Assembly (NCBI RefSeq): GCF_015278255.1 | Contig: NZ_JADIJC010000001.1 | Location: 248,001 to 312,000 of the forward strand | From: Microbacterium hibisci | GTDB lineage: Bacteria; Actinomycetota; Actinomycetes; Actinomycetales; Microbacteriaceae | DNA length: 64,000 nt | Direction of reading: 5' to 3' | Shown: positions 61,433-64,000 of the stretch, one piece after another | How the letters are laid out: each line of letters begins with the position of its first letter | Numbering within the stretch: position 1 is the stretch's first letter | Notes under the pieces: model-generated | Told to the model about the DNA's origin: nothing | Seen by the model: the letters and a program-made list of their open reading frames with translations, nothing else | Databases searched by the model: none | Position numbers and translations under genes: made by a program

Positions 61433-62428
61433 GTGCCTGCCACCGCCGCCGCGAAGATCCCGCCCGAGGAGCGCCTGGTCAACCTCGTGGTGGCGCTGAT
61501 CGCGACCGATCAGGGCCTCACGAAGGACACCATCCTGACCTCGGTCGCCGGCTACCGCGAGCAGAGCGAGGCAGGGGCGTCCAAGGACGCGCTCGAGAAG
61601 ATGTTCGAGCGCGACAAGGAGTCGCTGCGCGGACTCGGCGTGCCGATCGAGACCATCGGCGACTGGGCAGACCCCGACGATCTGCGCGAGGCGCGGTACC
61701 GCGTCCCGAGCGCGGAGTACGAGCTCCCCGAAGACATCGAGTTCACCCCGGCCGAGCTGGCGCTGCTGACGCTCGCCGGAGGCGTGTGGAGCGAGAGCTC
61801 CATGTCGGACGATGCGCGCAGCGGCCTGCGCAAGATCCGCGCGCTGGGCGACCTGGTCGACGAGCCGATCATCGGGTTCTCGCCGCGCCTGACCATGCAC
61901 GACCCCGCGTTCCCGGCGCTGCAGCAGGCGATCGAGCAGAGTCGCGTCGTCACCTTCCCGTACCTCAAGCCGGGGGAGGAGGCGCCGCGCACGCGGCGCG
62001 TCCGACCGCTGGCGCTCGTCGAGTACGAAGGCCGCTGGCACGTGTTCGGCATCGACCTCGATGTCGACGCCGATCGCACGTTCCTGCTCACCCGCATCGT
62101 CGGCCCCGTCGTGCTGACCCGGGCGTCGTTCGACCCGGCCCTGCGCGAAGGCGCGGGCGACCGCGCCCTCGCCGGACTCGACGAGGTCGCCGCCCGCAAC
62201 TCCGCGCTGCTGGAGGTCAACCCCGGCACCGAGGCGGCGCTGCGTCTTGCGCGGCGCGCACAGCCGGCCGAGCAGGGCATCCGCGTGGCGTACGTCGACC
62301 CGCACATCTTCGCCGACGAGCTCGCCTCGTACGGACCCGAGGTGCGCGTGGTGGAACCCGCCGACCTGCGCGACCGCGTGATCGATCGCCTCGCCGCCAC
62401 CCGCGAGCTGCACGGGGGAGCGTCATGA
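61433..62428 (+). CDS. pafB: PafB, WYL-domain subunit of the PafBC DNA-damage regulator
   Basis: A 331-residue regulator with an N-terminal winged helix-turn-helix (about 1-75) and a WYL domain (about 150-235); the WYL triad is replaced here by WHVFGID (in YEGRWHVFGIDLD), and a WCX-type extension follows. PafB and PafC form a heterodimer activating the LexA-independent DNA-damage response in actinobacteria. The GTG follows TAAGAT (61421-61426) by six bases. It overlaps pafC by four bases. Confidence 0.92.
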   Translation: MPATAAAKIPPEERLVNLVVALIATDQGLTKDTILTSVAGYREQSEAGASKDALEKMFERDKESLRGLGVPIETIGDWADPDDLREARYRVPSAEYELPEDIEFTPAELALLTLAGGVWSESSMSDDARSGLRKIRALGDLVDEPIIGFSPRLTMHDPAFPALQQAIEQSRVVTFPYLKPGEEAPRTRRVRPLALVEYEGRWHVFGIDLDVDADRTFLLTRIVGPVVLTRASFDPALREGAGDRALAGLDEVAARNSALLEVNPGTEAALRLARRAQPAEQGIRVAYVDPHIFADELASYGPEVRVVEPADLRDRVIDRLAATRELHGGAS

Positions 62429-63387
62429 CCGCCAGGCGACCGCTCGTGGCGACCGACCGGGCGGCCCTCATGCTCCAGCTCGTGCCGTATCTCATCGGCA
62501 AGGGCGAGGTGTCGCTGGCCGAGGCCGCCGACGAGTTCGACGTCACGGCCGATCAGATGCGGTCGATGGTCGAGAAGCTGACCGTCATCGGGCTGCCCGG
62601 CGACCGCGGCTACTGGCAGATGGCCAACGATCTGTTCGACATCGACTGGGACCTGCTCGACGAGCGCGATCTCATCGTCATCACCAACTCCGTCGGGCTC
62701 GAGCGCGCGCCCAAGCTGACCGCGCGCGAGGCCGCGGCGCTGCTGGCGGGCCTGCAGCTGGCGCGGTCGATCCCCGGCGTCGGCGACACCGAGCTGTACG
62801 CGGGCCTCCTCGCGAAACTGGCGCGCGGCGCGTCGGGAACCCCGCCGGAGATGATCCTCGCCACCGAGCCGGTCGACGCGGTGCGCGACCTGGTCGCCGA
62901 CGCGCTGCGTCGGCGCGTCGCCGTGTCGTTCACGTACAAGGCGCCGGATGCCGCGCCCACCACGCGCACGGTCGACCCGGTCAAGGTGCACATCGCGAGC
63001 GGCCAGTGGTACCTGCAGGGGTGGTGTCACCTGCGCGAGGCGATGCGCACGTTCCACCTCGACCGCGTGAGCGACCTCGAGCTCACCGGCATCCCCAGCG
63101 CGCACGCCGGCGACCACGTGCCGGACTGGTTCGACACCGGCGCCGGTGACGTCGTGACGCGCATCCGCTTCCCCGAGGAGGTCGCGCCTCTCCTCGGCGA
63201 CTACCTCGACCGGGCCACGCTGGAGACCGCCGAGGGCGTCACGATCGCCACGATGCGGGTCGCCGACGAGCTGAGTCTGCGCCGCCCTGTCACACGCCGC
63301 GGCGGTGCCGTCGAGGTGCTCGAGCCCGCCGGCGCTCGGCGCGCCGTGGCGGACTGGGCAGAGGCCGGATTGGCCCAATACCGCTGA
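62425..63387 (+). CDS. pafC: PafC, WYL-domain subunit of PafBC
   Basis: A 320-residue partner of PafB. N-terminal helix-turn-helix (LIGKGEVSLAEAADEFDVTADQMRSMVEKL in pieces) and a WYL domain containing the true motif (ASGQWYLQGWCHLREAMRTFHLDRVSDLEL in pieces), the site proposed to sense a nucleic-acid ligand. ATG at 62425 overlaps the pafB stop (ATGA); the frame is open earlier only as pafB's shadow. In mycobacteria pafBC follow pafA; here they follow trmI and the FKBP gene. Confidence 0.93.
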   Translation: MTARRPLVATDRAALMLQLVPYLIGKGEVSLAEAADEFDVTADQMRSMVEKLTVIGLPGDRGYWQMANDLFDIDWDLLDERDLIVITNSVGLERAPKLTAREAAALLAGLQLARSIPGVGDTELYAGLLAKLARGASGTPPEMILATEPVDAVRDLVADALRRRVAVSFTYKAPDAAPTTRTVDPVKVHIASGQWYLQGWCHLREAMRTFHLDRVSDLELTGIPSAHAGDHVPDWFDTGAGDVVTRIRFPEEVAPLLGDYLDRATLETAEGVTIATMRVADELSLRRPVTRRGGAVEVLEPAGARRAVADWAEAGLAQYR

Positions 63388-63414
63388 CGTCGTTCGCCGG
63401 CCTTCTCACCGGGT

Positions 63415-63420
63415 TACACT
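63415..63420 (+). promoter_or_regulatory. -10 box of tatA
   Basis: TACACT, 33 bases before the ATG at 63454; leader of about 27 bases with AAGGAG (63441-63446) seven bases from the ATG. No clear -35. Confidence 0.5.
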
Positions 63421-63453
63421 GGTCCCACATCCGCACCGACAAGGAGACTCCGC

Positions 63454-63702
63454 ATGGGCGCATTCGGATGGCCGCACCTTCTGATCATCCTCGCGGTGAT
63501 CCTGCTCCTGTTCGGGGCTGCGAAACTGCCGGCCCTCGCCAAGAGCCTCGGTCAGTCCGCCCGGGTCTTCAAGGGCGAGATGAAGGCGATGAAGGAGGAC
63601 GACGCCACGGCCAAGCCGAAGGCCGACAGCGTGGCGTCCGAGACTCCGAAGGCCGACACGCCCGCGAGCTCGACCAGCAGCACCGCAGACCCGTCATCCT
63701 GA
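63454..63702 (+). CDS. tatA: Sec-independent translocase subunit TatA
   Basis: An 82-residue TatA/E protein: a short N-terminal membrane helix (WPHLLIILAVILLLFGAAKL), the FGAAKLP hinge, an amphipathic helix (PALAKSLGQSARVFKGEMKAM) and a hydrophilic Ala/Ser/Thr tail. It forms the pore of the twin-arginine pathway with TatC just downstream. Exported client in this window: the phosphoesterase at 35583. AAGGAG ribosome site. Confidence 0.95.
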   Translation: MGAFGWPHLLIILAVILLLFGAAKLPALAKSLGQSARVFKGEMKAMKEDDATAKPKADSVASETPKADTPASSTSSTADPSS

Positions 63703-63708
63703 CCCGCC

Positions 63709-64000
63709 GTGGTCACCACGGATCCACCGCGCATCGAGGAGCCGGAACAGCCTCGGCGCGATAAGCGCATGTCCCTCGGCGGACACCTGCGCGAGCTGCG
63801 GAAGCGGTTCTTCATCGGCGCGGCCGGTCTCATTGTCGGCATGGTGATCGCCTTCATCATCAGCGGCTGGGTCATCGATCTGCTCGCACAGCCGATCGTG
63901 CACATCGCGGAGGAGCGGGGCGATCAGGACATCGCGCTGAACTTCACCACCGTCTCGAGCGGCTTCGATCTGCACATGCGGATCGCGTTCGCGATCGGCC
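63709..64000 (+). CDS. tatC: Sec-independent translocase TatC (3' end cut by window)
   Basis: The frame opens six bases after tatA. GTG at 63709 gives a charged lead VVTTDPPRIEEPEQPRRDKR before MSLGGHLRELRKRFFIGAAG, which is the TatC N-terminal motif (xxHLxELRxR), then the first helix and a periplasmic segment typical of the family. ATG at 63769 is a possible alternative start. About 97 codons are visible. TatC recognises twin-arginine signals. Confidence 0.93.
   Translation, partial: MVTTDPPRIEEPEQPRRDKRMSLGGHLRELRKRFFIGAAGLIVGMVIAFIISGWVIDLLAQPIVHIAEERGDQDIALNFTTVSSGFDLHMRIAFAIG

Overview
The window looks like ordinary chromosomal DNA of a high-GC actinobacterium of the family Microbacteriaceae, most likely Microbacterium or a close relative. 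The basis is the very high GC with strong third-position bias, GTG starts, a SUF operon with a Rieske protein inserted between sufD and sufC, the zinc-free type B ribosomal protein L31, the short glgA/glgM divergent from glgC, PafB/PafC, and many genes whose -10 hexamer lies only 6-7 bases before the start codon (leaderless mRNAs). I see no prophage, insertion sequence, CRISPR array, integrase or rRNA operon. No gene-free stretch exceeds 300 bases. The window cuts sufB at its left edge and tatC at its right edge.

Layout. 1-3.9 kb: Fe-S cluster assembly (sufB, sufD, Rieske protein, sufC, sufT-like). 3.9-8.1 kb: secreted serine hydrolase, PatB-type aminotransferase, MFS transporter. 8.1-13.1 kb: a five-gene ferric-siderophore operon read leftward behind two DtxR/IdeR-like boxes. 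13.2-18 kb: bioY, a membrane acyltransferase, a two-component system and a DedA protein. 18-24 kb: ABC-F protein, SURF1 with two small neighbours, a DUF4190 protein, fabG, an alpha/beta hydrolase, serB. 24-28 kb: glycogen/maltosyl-phosphate synthesis (glgC and glgA/glgM divergent), an orphan ABC ATPase, and rpmE2 with a structured leader. 28-31 kb: an exonuclease, a hydrolase, and a CGNR regulator divergent from an EamA transporter.

31-44.5 kb is the most coherent functional block. An Lrp regulator is divergent from bkdABC (branched-chain 2-oxoacid dehydrogenase). After a Tat-exported phosphoesterase, a TetR regulator is divergent from carboxylase beta, carboxylase alpha, acyl-CoA dehydrogenase, MaoC hydratase and CitE-like lyase. 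Together these are predicted to degrade leucine, and possibly itaconate, down to acetyl-CoA products. Both divergent regions carry clear inverted-repeat operators overlapping good promoters.

44.5-53 kb: small housekeeping genes (HhH protein, DUF1801, histidine phosphatase, sirtuin, rRNA/tRNA methyltransferase, SDR, SGNH hydrolase), a stand-alone helicase, a ferritin-like/VIT1 fusion and tRNA-Leu(GAG). 53-58.6 kb: a DesK/DesR-like two-component system, a small membrane export protein, an M20 peptidase, uppP and a PAC2 protein. 58.6-64 kb: HAD phosphatase, trmI, an FKBP lipoprotein, pafB, pafC, tatA, tatC. This order resembles the mycobacterial proteasome locus, but no proteasome or pupylation gene is present here.

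I found no convincing undescribed multi-gene system. The points most worth checking are regulatory and architectural: the leaderless promoters (some built on the previous gene's stop codon), the abundant GGATGCC/GGCATCC motif that also forms intergenic hairpins, the operators, and a few small repeats.
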